Of a DNA stretch of 64,000 nt, positions 41,187-48,854 are shown piece by piece (the stretch's first letter is position 1; each line of letters opens with the position of its first letter). A program made the translations under genes and the position numbers. A model generated the notes under the pieces. The model had not been told where the DNA came from and made no database searches. It saw only the letters and a list, made by a program, of their open reading frames with translations. This DNA is from Candidatus Kryptobacter tengchongensis (GTDB taxonomy: Bacteria; Bacteroidota; Ignavibacteria; Kryptoniales; Kryptoniaceae), in contig FAON01000004.1 of assembly GCA_001485605.1 (NCBI GenBank), positions 124,001 to 188,000 on the forward strand, written 5' to 3'.

Positions 41187-43880
41187 TTAAAACTTAACAT
41201 TAAGCCCAAACGATATGCTCATAATTGTTGAAATTTTCTGATAAACATAATCCCCCTGTTTCAAAACAACTGGTTTTGCAGTGATATTTTTACCAGTTAA
41301 ATTCAATGTTAAATTTTTGCTCAATTCATATGCAAATTTTAAATCCACTTGATACCTTGCCTGCTCAATTATATCACTTGAATACTGTGTTGCTACATCG
41401 TAGACCCTTGGACCAGTTAAATTAAAAGAGAGACTTGAATTAAACTTTGAATTTGGTTTCTCATACACAATCAAAACATTCACAAGGTATGGAGCTTGAC
41501 CTTGTAAACTTCTTCCTTTCCTTTCTATCGTTCCTTCGGTTCGCTCAACATCAACCCGAGATTTAATCAAAGATAAATTTCCGATGATCTTCACCCACCA
41601 TATATTTTTAACAAACTCAAATTCAATCCCCAAAACATTGGCAAACCTCGCATTTTTAAATGTCCTCTCGGAGCCTAAAGCACTTCCTGAAACTATAACT
41701 TTCTCAATTGGTGAATTTATATGCTTGTGAAAAATTCCAACCGAGATCATATCATCGCTTAAACCGAAGAGTTCAAATCTTAAATCATAATTAAAAATCA
41801 AAGCTCGCTTTAACGCCGAATCACCTCTAACGCTTGTCTGTGTGTAGAAATCAAAATACGCAAATGGCGAAATTTCCCTTAATTCTGGTTTGTTAATTGT
41901 TTGACTATAGGAGAGTTTGATATTCATCATATAAGTAGGTGAGTATTTCAATTCAACTGACGGCAAAACCTCAAAATATCTCTTAGCAATTACAACATCT
42001 CTGACATCAGCGAAATCCCGAGTGTATATGTTTTGATTAACTTTCTCAATTCTAAAACCAGTTGAGAGATTAAAAACTTGATTTTTCATTTTAAACGGCA
42101 AATCAAGCAATAGATAAGTTGACACATTTTTGTCATACGCTTTATATTTATTCGTCCCAGCTTTATATTCATCAAGCGAGAAACCATTTCGTTTGAAATT
42201 CTCTGGAATGAAAATTGAATCAGCTGGAAGATAATACATCTTCCAGTCTGTTACCCCGTTTAAGTTTACAACCACACCGATTAAGCGAAATTTAAAATTG
42301 CGTCTCGTTTCCCAAAAGTCAAAACCTGTTTTAAGATTAAAACCGAAAATCGGTAACTTAACACTTGTCCTTATCTCCCTCACCTCATCTTTCAAATTTG
42401 AAGAAAGGATGCCACCATTTTTAAGGTTTGCCTGTGGTCCAAGTATAACTGTAAACTTTGCATCAGGATTATTCATATCTCTACCGTATACAAGTCTCCT
42501 CGTATCAGGTTCTATATTCAAAACCGAAGATATTGAACCTTGCCATTTAAAATTAACATCCCCAAAATTATTTTCCCCGTAGATCTGTCCGAAATAAAGA
42601 TTTCTCTGGTTAAATTTTATTGCCATGTGAATTTGCTCCGCTCCTTGATCGGTATATTGAAATCCGCGCATTTGCGCCGACTCGTCTTCAAACAATCCAA
42701 CTAAAAGCCCACGAACTCCTACCACTTGATTTGAAAACTTTGCTTTAAGCTCAAGCGAATTTGCAAATCTTACTTCTCTCAAAATTCTATTTCCACTAAA
42801 TTCAAATCTTTTTGACCAATCTCCTTCATATTCGTAAACCTCAAAATCCTTCTTATGAGAATAACTTTCATAGATAACACCAACTGAATAGCTAAATCTA
42901 CCCCAAAATATCTTGCCAACACTTAAAAAATTAGTTCTAAAATTAGGCAAACTATAAAGCGAATTTCTATTCCAGAGATTTTTAATATCTTTCGCATAAA
43001 TGTTCCTTTGTTCAATTGGAACTCGCGTAATGTCCTCTGGCAAACTTGGGGGCAACCCAGAGGTTTTATCTGAAGCACCAAAGAAACTTAACCTGTTCAT
43101 ACCATAAACGAAGAACTTTTTAAAAGTTGCATCTGGGATCCCAGAAAAAGATAAATTCGCTGAATTAACGGTTGAGTCTGGAAATTCAATTGTCTTAATA
43201 TCAACAAATCCACCGGAGAAATTCCCTGGTAAATCGGGAGAAAATGTTTTTACAACTTTTATGCTTTGAACAAGACCTGCAGGTATTAGGTCAAATGTAA
43301 ATGCTTTTTTATCTGCCTCAGGGCTGGGGAGAAAAGAACCGTTTAAAACAGCAATGTTATACCTTTCGTCAACCCCACGAACATTCACGAACTTGTCCTG
43401 CCTTATTGAAACCCCAACGACCTTGCCCATAAGCTCAGATGAAGTTGAAGCTGTTGTTAACTTTATCTGCTCATAACTTAAACCATCAAATATCCCGGTG
43501 CTTATCTGCTTACTTGCCATAAAACCTTTCAAAGAAACATTATCGTTTACAGCAGAACCACTTACTTCAACTTCTTTGAACTTAATAGCCTCCGCTTGCA
43601 ATCCAATGTTAAGTTTTGTTTCTCCACTAATCGTTATCAAAGTATCAATTGTTTTATACCCAACATAACTTACTCTCATTCTAAAGCTTGATTTCCCAAC
43701 ATTTATAACGAACTCCCCATTGAAATCTGTGGTTGTGCCAACATTTAGTTCCGGAATAAAAACATTAGCGGAAATAAGCGCTTCCCCAGTTGTTAGATCA
43801 AAAACCCTACCCGATATCTTGTATTGAGCTAATGAAACGCTTGCTATTGCGATGAGTAGAATTAGTAATTTTTTCCTCAT
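41187..43880 (-). CDS. TonB-dependent outer-membrane receptor
   Basis: An 897-residue receptor. A signal peptide (1-18, ...VSLAQ) is followed by a carboxypeptidase-regulatory-like domain (about 19-105, 'ISGRVFDLTTGEALISANVFIPE'), a plug domain (about 110-235, 'VGVSIRQDKFVNVRGVDERYNIAVLNG' in parts, 'PGNFSGGFVDIKT') and a 22-strand-type barrel ending in F-G-L-N-V-K-F. This is the SusC-like Bacteroidota layout, though no SusD follows. It imports a bulky substrate across the outer membrane, using TonB energy. The only neighbour in the unit is the T9SS beta-helix protein. Substrate unknown. A TATAAT box lies upstream (about 43920-43930), but the -35 is poor. Confidence 0.88.
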   Translation of the reverse strand: MRKKLLILLIAIASVSLAQYKISGRVFDLTTGEALISANVFIPELNVGTTTDFNGEFVINVGKSSFRMRVSYVGYKTIDTLITISGETKLNIGLQAEAIKFKEVEVSGSAVNDNVSLKGFMASKQISTGIFDGLSYEQIKLTTASTSSELMGKVVGVSIRQDKFVNVRGVDERYNIAVLNGSFLPSPEADKKAFTFDLIPAGLVQSIKVVKTFSPDLPGNFSGGFVDIKTIEFPDSTVNSANLSFSGIPDATFKKFFVYGMNRLSFFGASDKTSGLPPSLPEDITRVPIEQRNIYAKDIKNLWNRNSLYSLPNFRTNFLSVGKIFWGRFSYSVGVIYESYSHKKDFEVYEYEGDWSKRFEFSGNRILREVRFANSLELKAKFSNQVVGVRGLLVGLFEDESAQMRGFQYTDQGAEQIHMAIKFNQRNLYFGQIYGENNFGDVNFKWQGSISSVLNIEPDTRRLVYGRDMNNPDAKFTVILGPQANLKNGGILSSNLKDEVREIRTSVKLPIFGFNLKTGFDFWETRRNFKFRLIGVVVNLNGVTDWKMYYLPADSIFIPENFKRNGFSLDEYKAGTNKYKAYDKNVSTYLLLDLPFKMKNQVFNLSTGFRIEKVNQNIYTRDFADVRDVVIAKRYFEVLPSVELKYSPTYMMNIKLSYSQTINKPELREISPFAYFDFYTQTSVRGDSALKRALIFNYDLRFELFGLSDDMISVGIFHKHINSPIEKVIVSGSALGSERTFKNARFANVLGIEFEFVKNIWWVKIIGNLSLIKSRVDVERTEGTIERKGRSLQGQAPYLVNVLIVYEKPNSKFNSSLSFNLTGPRVYDVATQYSSDIIEQARYQVDLKFAYELSKNLTLNLTGKNITAKPVVLKQGDYVYQKISTIMSISFGLNVKF

Positions 43881-44040
43881 CAGAAATGCTTATTTTATTT
43901 CTACTACATTTTCACCATCAAATTATACCCCGATCTTAAAGGAAAAATGAAGGAAATATTAAAAATTTGTGAAGGCAGACTTTTTAAAAGCAGAAAATAG
44001 CGGTTAAGATTAAACAGAATTTTAACAAAACCAATCAGAT

Positions 44041-44922
44041 TTAATCGCTTAAATACTTAATTATCTCAGGAGTAATATCAAGGATGGATTTTATGCTCGT
44101 TGCGACTTTTTCCTTCCCCCTTCCCCAGATTATGGTCGGAACTTTATTTAATGTGTGGGTTTTAACTGACAAATCCTCAATATTTCCGTGATCGCTTGTT
44201 AAAATTATTAAATGTCTCTTCAAATTAACACTTGTAAGCAAAGATTCAAGAAATCGTTCAATCCTATCAATATATTTTAAAGCAAGTTCAAAATCTTGAT
44301 TGTGCCCCGCTTCATCAGTAAAAGGAAACTCATACATAACGAAGTCATATTCATCAAGCAAACTTGCGATGATTTTTCCAGATTCCTCAGGAGTTATTAT
44401 CTTAACATCTGGATAAAACCTCTTCAAAAATTCCCCGGTTAAATCAGCTGGCACAGCTTTTCCCTCTTGAAGTTCCTTATCATACCATCTGAACGGAATT
44501 TGCGAAGCCATCACTGCGTAAGTTGTCGCAGAGAGTCTATCACCACGCAACTCAAAATAATGTTTTGAATAAGCATTTGCAAAAGTAGCTCTCTTTCCCA
44601 TCTTTTTTAACTTTAAAAATATGCTCTCGGAGAGAAGAACTTTTCTCAATGTCGGTGTTGGAAGACCATTTATATGAGCCCGCATTAACTCGGACGCATT
44701 CACACCTGTGAAAATTGTAGTTTGACCCGTGGCACTTTGAGGATAACCAGGAACATTTAAAGATGCATCCGTTGGAATTATAATCCCACCATATTCCGCA
44801 CTGAAATCTTCACTATCAACAAAAGCACGAAAGAATTTAGATTTATACCTTGCAAATGGATTTTTCTCTGGATCATTTTCCCCAATCCCAATGCCATCAA
44901 AAAATAAAAGAGCAACTGACAT
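44041..44922 (-). CDS. Metalloenzyme of the alkaline phosphatase / iPGM superfamily
   Basis: A 293-residue two-metal enzyme. 'LLFFDGIGIGENDPEKNP' (about 4-21) holds the first metal Asp. 'SATGQTTIFTG' (about 61-71) holds the likely nucleophile Thr or Ser. 'DEAGHNQDF' (about 204-212), 'LTSDHGNIED' (about 242-251) and 'THT' complete the site. It lacks the large cap domain of cofactor-independent phosphoglycerate mutase (about 510 residues), so it is not a standard mutase. Phosphatase, mutase or phosphotransfer activity are all possible. The start of this gene abuts the DUF5683 gene with a 1-nt gap. Confidence 0.75.
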   Translation of the reverse strand: MSVALLFFDGIGIGENDPEKNPFARYKSKFFRAFVDSEDFSAEYGGIIIPTDASLNVPGYPQSATGQTTIFTGVNASELMRAHINGLPTPTLRKVLLSESIFLKLKKMGKRATFANAYSKHYFELRGDRLSATTYAVMASQIPFRWYDKELQEGKAVPADLTGEFLKRFYPDVKIITPEESGKIIASLLDEYDFVMYEFPFTDEAGHNQDFELALKYIDRIERFLESLLTSVNLKRHLIILTSDHGNIEDLSVKTHTLNKVPTIIWGRGKEKVATSIKSILDITPEIIKYLSD

Positions 44923-45774
44923 TTAAAACTCAACACTTAATTTTGCTTTAGCCACTAAACCAAAATAAAAATTGTAATTTAAACTCGTCTCGGTCTTAAC
45001 CCTCTTATTATGCAAGATTGCGCTCACAGTTGCATCCATAGCACTTAAAATGTGATTTGCAACTATTACAAAAGCTGAGGTCGTGGCGATTGAATAAAAA
45101 TCGTTCGCTTTCCCTCGCTCCAATGAATAAAATTTAAATCTCGGCGTCGGAGATAAAAGTGAAACATCTTCGGGCACAAAGTTCTTATCAAAGTCATTCC
45201 AGCCAGGGGCATATTGATGGTATTTCCCAATCAACTCATAATACTGCTGTTCTCCGTAAAATGGAAGTCTATGCGAAAAACCACCAGCCTTACGACTTAT
45301 ATATTCTTCTGCTTGATTTAATTCCAACCAATCAATCCTTTGCCACGGTTTTAAATTTTCATTTGGGTTTATTGAAATTATCGGAGCGTCTTGACCTCCA
45401 TATCTTGTCATCCATTCGTTCATCCACTTAGCATAATCAACGACGCTCCAATTTTCATCGGCATATTGTTTAAACCTTTGAGTTTGTTCATCTCCTCTTT
45501 TCGTATAAGTGAAATAAAAATACCACGAGACAATCTCAACTGTAAAAAACAACGCTGACTTCAAATAACTTTTTGTGTAAAGTTCCCCACTTCCCGGGAC
45601 TACTGCAGACATTAAGCCCGCTTTCAAAGGTGAAAGTTTCTTAACCTCATTTTGAACCTGAGCCATGCCAAGGTCAATTCCAACCTGACCAGTTAAAAAT
45701 TTTAAATCCTGTGCTGTTAAAACTGAGGCAAAGAGAAAGATTACACAAAAATATCTTACCATCTCTCTCACCAA
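44923..45774 (-). CDS. DUF5683-type exported membrane protein
   Basis: A 283-residue protein with a signal peptide (about 1-21, ...ASVLTAQ) and the DUF5683-like motif 'SAVVPGSGELYTKSYLKSALFFTVEI' in parts (about 56-80), in which a small loop with P-G-S-G joins two membrane helices. A further helix lies near 225-245. The last 40 residues have a beta-like end 'NYNFYFGLVAKAKLSVEF'. Function unknown; these proteins occur in Bacteroidota envelope gene sets. It starts eight bases after the stop of the hybrid barrel gene, so it probably shares that transcript. Confidence 0.65.
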   Translation of the reverse strand: MVREMVRYFCVIFLFASVLTAQDLKFLTGQVGIDLGMAQVQNEVKKLSPLKAGLMSAVVPGSGELYTKSYLKSALFFTVEIVSWYFYFTYTKRGDEQTQRFKQYADENWSVVDYAKWMNEWMTRYGGQDAPIISINPNENLKPWQRIDWLELNQAEEYISRKAGGFSHRLPFYGEQQYYELIGKYHQYAPGWNDFDKNFVPEDVSLLSPTPRFKFYSLERGKANDFYSIATTSAFVIVANHILSAMDATVSAILHNKRVKTETSLNYNFYFGLVAKAKLSVEF

Positions 45775-45782
45775 AATTGTTT

Positions 45783-48700
45783 TTACTCAATTGAATCAAA
45801 TTCAAAAACGACACCAAAATAAAACCTTAACTCCCGACCATAGCTAAACTTTTGCTTATTTATAACTTTATCAAACTTATCAAAACCATAAGAAACACTT
45901 GCAAATATCTTCATCGGGAAAACATAGAAAGAAGTTCCATCAACTCGCAATTCAAATCCGACATCTCTCTTAAAATCTCTTAACTTTGTCCCATCATCCC
46001 ACGCATTCCCAAAGTCAAAATAAAAGCCAACATAAATTCTTTGCATTCCTATATGTAGAACTTGAAGCGATACATCATCAAAAATTGGAAATCTATAAAT
46101 TGCTTTCAAAGTTAAAATCTCATTACCTCCGAAAGAATAAAAAGAATAACCACGCATCCCGATCAAACCACCAGCATAAAAATTAAAGAATTCATTCACT
46201 GGCTTGCCAAAGATACTTCCATACCTTAAAATAAACCCGAGCGAGTGATTTTTCAAAGGCAAACTTAAATACTCATTCCAATTCAGCTCAAACCTCCAAA
46301 AGTTAAAGTTTCTATATACGGGCACAAGAATCCCGTCTTTAAGTTCATAACTTCCATCTGGGTTCAACTTGTTAAACTCATAATTAAAACGCAAGTTAAT
46401 TTTTCTACCGATTGGATTTATATCAGAGTTGCTTTTGGGATGAATATCTCTGAAAGATAAACTAAGATAAAAAGTGCGACCAATAAAATAAACATCATCA
46501 CTTGATGGAACTAACATATTCGTTTCAGGGATTGTAAAGCTTTTTATCTCCGCAGAATATCTTGAGAATGTAAAACCTGTCCTCAAATTTAAATTAGGCA
46601 AAATAAATTTCCAGTGAAAAGCAAGGTCAACCTCTGTGAGATGATAGACGATGTCAACTGGGATTAGATTTAAACCAAGCTCAAGCAAAAATTTAGTAGC
46701 CCGTGTGACATTGTATGCTTCAACCGAAAATCTCGGCTTCAAACCAAGCTGATAAAGGATTGGAAATCTATCGTTAAATTGAAATTGCAAAAACAAATCA
46801 CGTTCAAGTTTCTTATTTATTAACGCCCCAGCAAATAGACTGTATTTCCCAACAACATCGGTTGAATACGCATAAAGCCCAAACTTCAAAAGATCAATTC
46901 CACGGTCATGTTTATTATAATTATCAAAACGAAAAACTGGATAAACCGCAAGAGATGTGTAAACATTTTTATACTCATAAATTTCAAAATCGGGCAAATT
47001 TGTATCATCATAATCATTTGAATGCTTTGACGAGAGATTGAAGCTAACCCCATCGCCAGAGGCAAGCCAATCAACAACCGGCTTAAATCCCTTGACTTCC
47101 TTCATATAAGCAATTTTAAATCCATCGGATGTATAAGTTGAATAAACAATTCCCCCATTTTTAACATCCGGCATAAAAGCACCACCGTAGACATTTGTAA
47201 TTTGAAACATCTCTCCCGTCACAACATCAAACTCATAAATGTTGAAGATGCCACTTCTATCGGATGAGAAGTAAATTTTGTTTCCATCATTTGAAAAAAC
47301 TGGATTTCGCTCATCGCTTGCGGTTGCTATAATGGGTTGGAAAATTAGCGTTTCAATATCAACAACACCAATGTCACGATTATTTTTTAAAGAGTAATCA
47401 AATAAAATTTTTTTACCATCCGGTGAAAAAGAAAGGTTATAAACTTGCTCACCATTTTTAAAATTGGTCAAAATCTTGACCTCTTTGATAGAAGAATATT
47501 TCCTTTTGCCAAAATCATCAATGTGAATCACCCCGATGTTTGAAGTCCCATCATTGTAAAATACGAATGCGATGTATCTTCCATCTGGAGAAACTACAGG
47601 GTTATTTGCCCTTAATCCGTAAGTCAATCTTTTTTCAGTTTTTGAGTTGATCTCGTAGACAAAAATATCATATAAATTTTGCCAGTTTTTATTTCGCCTC
47701 GTCTTTTTTGAGTAGAAAATTTTCTTTCCATCTGGTGACCAAGATAATGAACCTGAAACGCCATTGACAATCTTTTCAATCTTCCTCGTTTCAAAATCAT
47801 AGATGTAAATTGCCGATGGCGAGAAATAATCACTTTCTTTATTTGAGATATATGCAACTTTTTTAGCGTCTGGGGAAAATTTAGGATAAAAATTTCCAAA
47901 TCCGTCTTTCTCAATTAGTTCTCCTTCAATTTTTTCTATCTCTTCAATCTGGCGACGGTATTTTTCTTTGAGGTGAGATTTCCATAGATTGTAAAATTCC
48001 TTCCCATCAATCCCGAGAGATTTTCTTATCGCTTGATCTATTGTAAGGTGAAATGGGGCTTTTAGATTCCTTGAAATTTCTTCAAGTTTTTCAGCACCAT
48101 AATTTTTTGCGATAAATTCAACAAGCGAAAATCCTGAGTTATAAACCGACTCATTCCCTAAACTTGTTTTTCCAAAAGAATTTAGCTGTTCCCAGGTCAG
48201 AAGTTTATCATCAATAACTTGCATTCGTAAAATCATATCTCTATGCGTATCCCAATAGTCGTAATTTAAATTCGGATGGTTAAACTGCGCCGTTCCTTCT
48301 GCAAACCATGCCGGGACATTTATCCCAGCAATTGGATAAGATACGATGATGTTTGGAAAACCATACAATATATCTGGTCTGCTTTCCTTTTCATAGCCAA
48401 GCCATTGAAAATAAACAGCTGGAACTCTTCTTCCAAATTTCATCGCAACCTGCATTTGAATCATATGTGTGAATTCATGCGTGACAACATCCCTTAACCA
48501 ATTATGCTCCCCACGAAGTTCAAAATTAAGTGCGCTTGCCCAAATTTCAATTCTGTTATCATAGAAAAAAGTCATACCATTTGAATAATCATCATAATCT
48601 TTTATGATGATGCTAATCTTCTGATCAGGCTTATGATTGTAAAGTGAGGTTATGGGATCATATATCTCCTCCGCAATTTTAGCGACAACTTTCGCTGTCC

Positions 48701-48854
48701 TTTCAGCTCCATCATGAAAGTGGATGAGAAAATGTTTTGTTTCAATTGTATACCAGCGAAGCTCTGGATGAATAAACTCTTCCTCCTGAGCAAAGGAAAG
48801 AAGACTAACAAAACAAATCAAAATTATCAAATCTATCCTTGAAAAAAATTTCAT
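45783..48854 (-). CDS. Peptidase-MA / TolB-propeller / outer-membrane beta-barrel hybrid
   Basis: A 1023-residue exported protein with three parts. Residues 24-310 form a peptidase MA-like domain with an intact zinc motif H126-E127-F-T-H130 and the downstream W-F-A-E186-G-T-A element. Residues about 320-610 carry at least five TolB/WD40-like repeats ('SPDGKKIFYS', 'SPDGRYIAF', 'SPDGKKILFD', 'SNDGNKIYFSSD'). Residues about 640-1023 are amphipathic beta strands ending in E-F-D-S-I-E with 'GGLIGMRGYSFYSFGG', like the BamA/surface-antigen barrel. The predicted form is an outer-membrane barrel with a protease and propeller on the periplasmic side. It overlaps the T9SS-sorted gene by 4 nt. Function not known to me. 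Confidence 0.8.
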   Translation of the reverse strand: MKFFSRIDLIILICFVSLLSFAQEEEFIHPELRWYTIETKHFLIHFHDGAERTAKVVAKIAEEIYDPITSLYNHKPDQKISIIIKDYDDYSNGMTFFYDNRIEIWASALNFELRGEHNWLRDVVTHEFTHMIQMQVAMKFGRRVPAVYFQWLGYEKESRPDILYGFPNIIVSYPIAGINVPAWFAEGTAQFNHPNLNYDYWDTHRDMILRMQVIDDKLLTWEQLNSFGKTSLGNESVYNSGFSLVEFIAKNYGAEKLEEISRNLKAPFHLTIDQAIRKSLGIDGKEFYNLWKSHLKEKYRRQIEEIEKIEGELIEKDGFGNFYPKFSPDAKKVAYISNKESDYFSPSAIYIYDFETRKIEKIVNGVSGSLSWSPDGKKIFYSKKTRRNKNWQNLYDIFVYEINSKTEKRLTYGLRANNPVVSPDGRYIAFVFYNDGTSNIGVIHIDDFGKRKYSSIKEVKILTNFKNGEQVYNLSFSPDGKKILFDYSLKNNRDIGVVDIETLIFQPIIATASDERNPVFSNDGNKIYFSSDRSGIFNIYEFDVVTGEMFQITNVYGGAFMPDVKNGGIVYSTYTSDGFKIAYMKEVKGFKPVVDWLASGDGVSFNLSSKHSNDYDDTNLPDFEIYEYKNVYTSLAVYPVFRFDNYNKHDRGIDLLKFGLYAYSTDVVGKYSLFAGALINKKLERDLFLQFQFNDRFPILYQLGLKPRFSVEAYNVTRATKFLLELGLNLIPVDIVYHLTEVDLAFHWKFILPNLNLRTGFTFSRYSAEIKSFTIPETNMLVPSSDDVYFIGRTFYLSLSFRDIHPKSNSDINPIGRKINLRFNYEFNKLNPDGSYELKDGILVPVYRNFNFWRFELNWNEYLSLPLKNHSLGFILRYGSIFGKPVNEFFNFYAGGLIGMRGYSFYSFGGNEILTLKAIYRFPIFDDVSLQVLHIGMQRIYVGFYFDFGNAWDDGTKLRDFKRDVGFELRVDGTSFYVFPMKIFASVSYGFDKFDKVINKQKFSYGRELRFYFGVVFEFDSIE

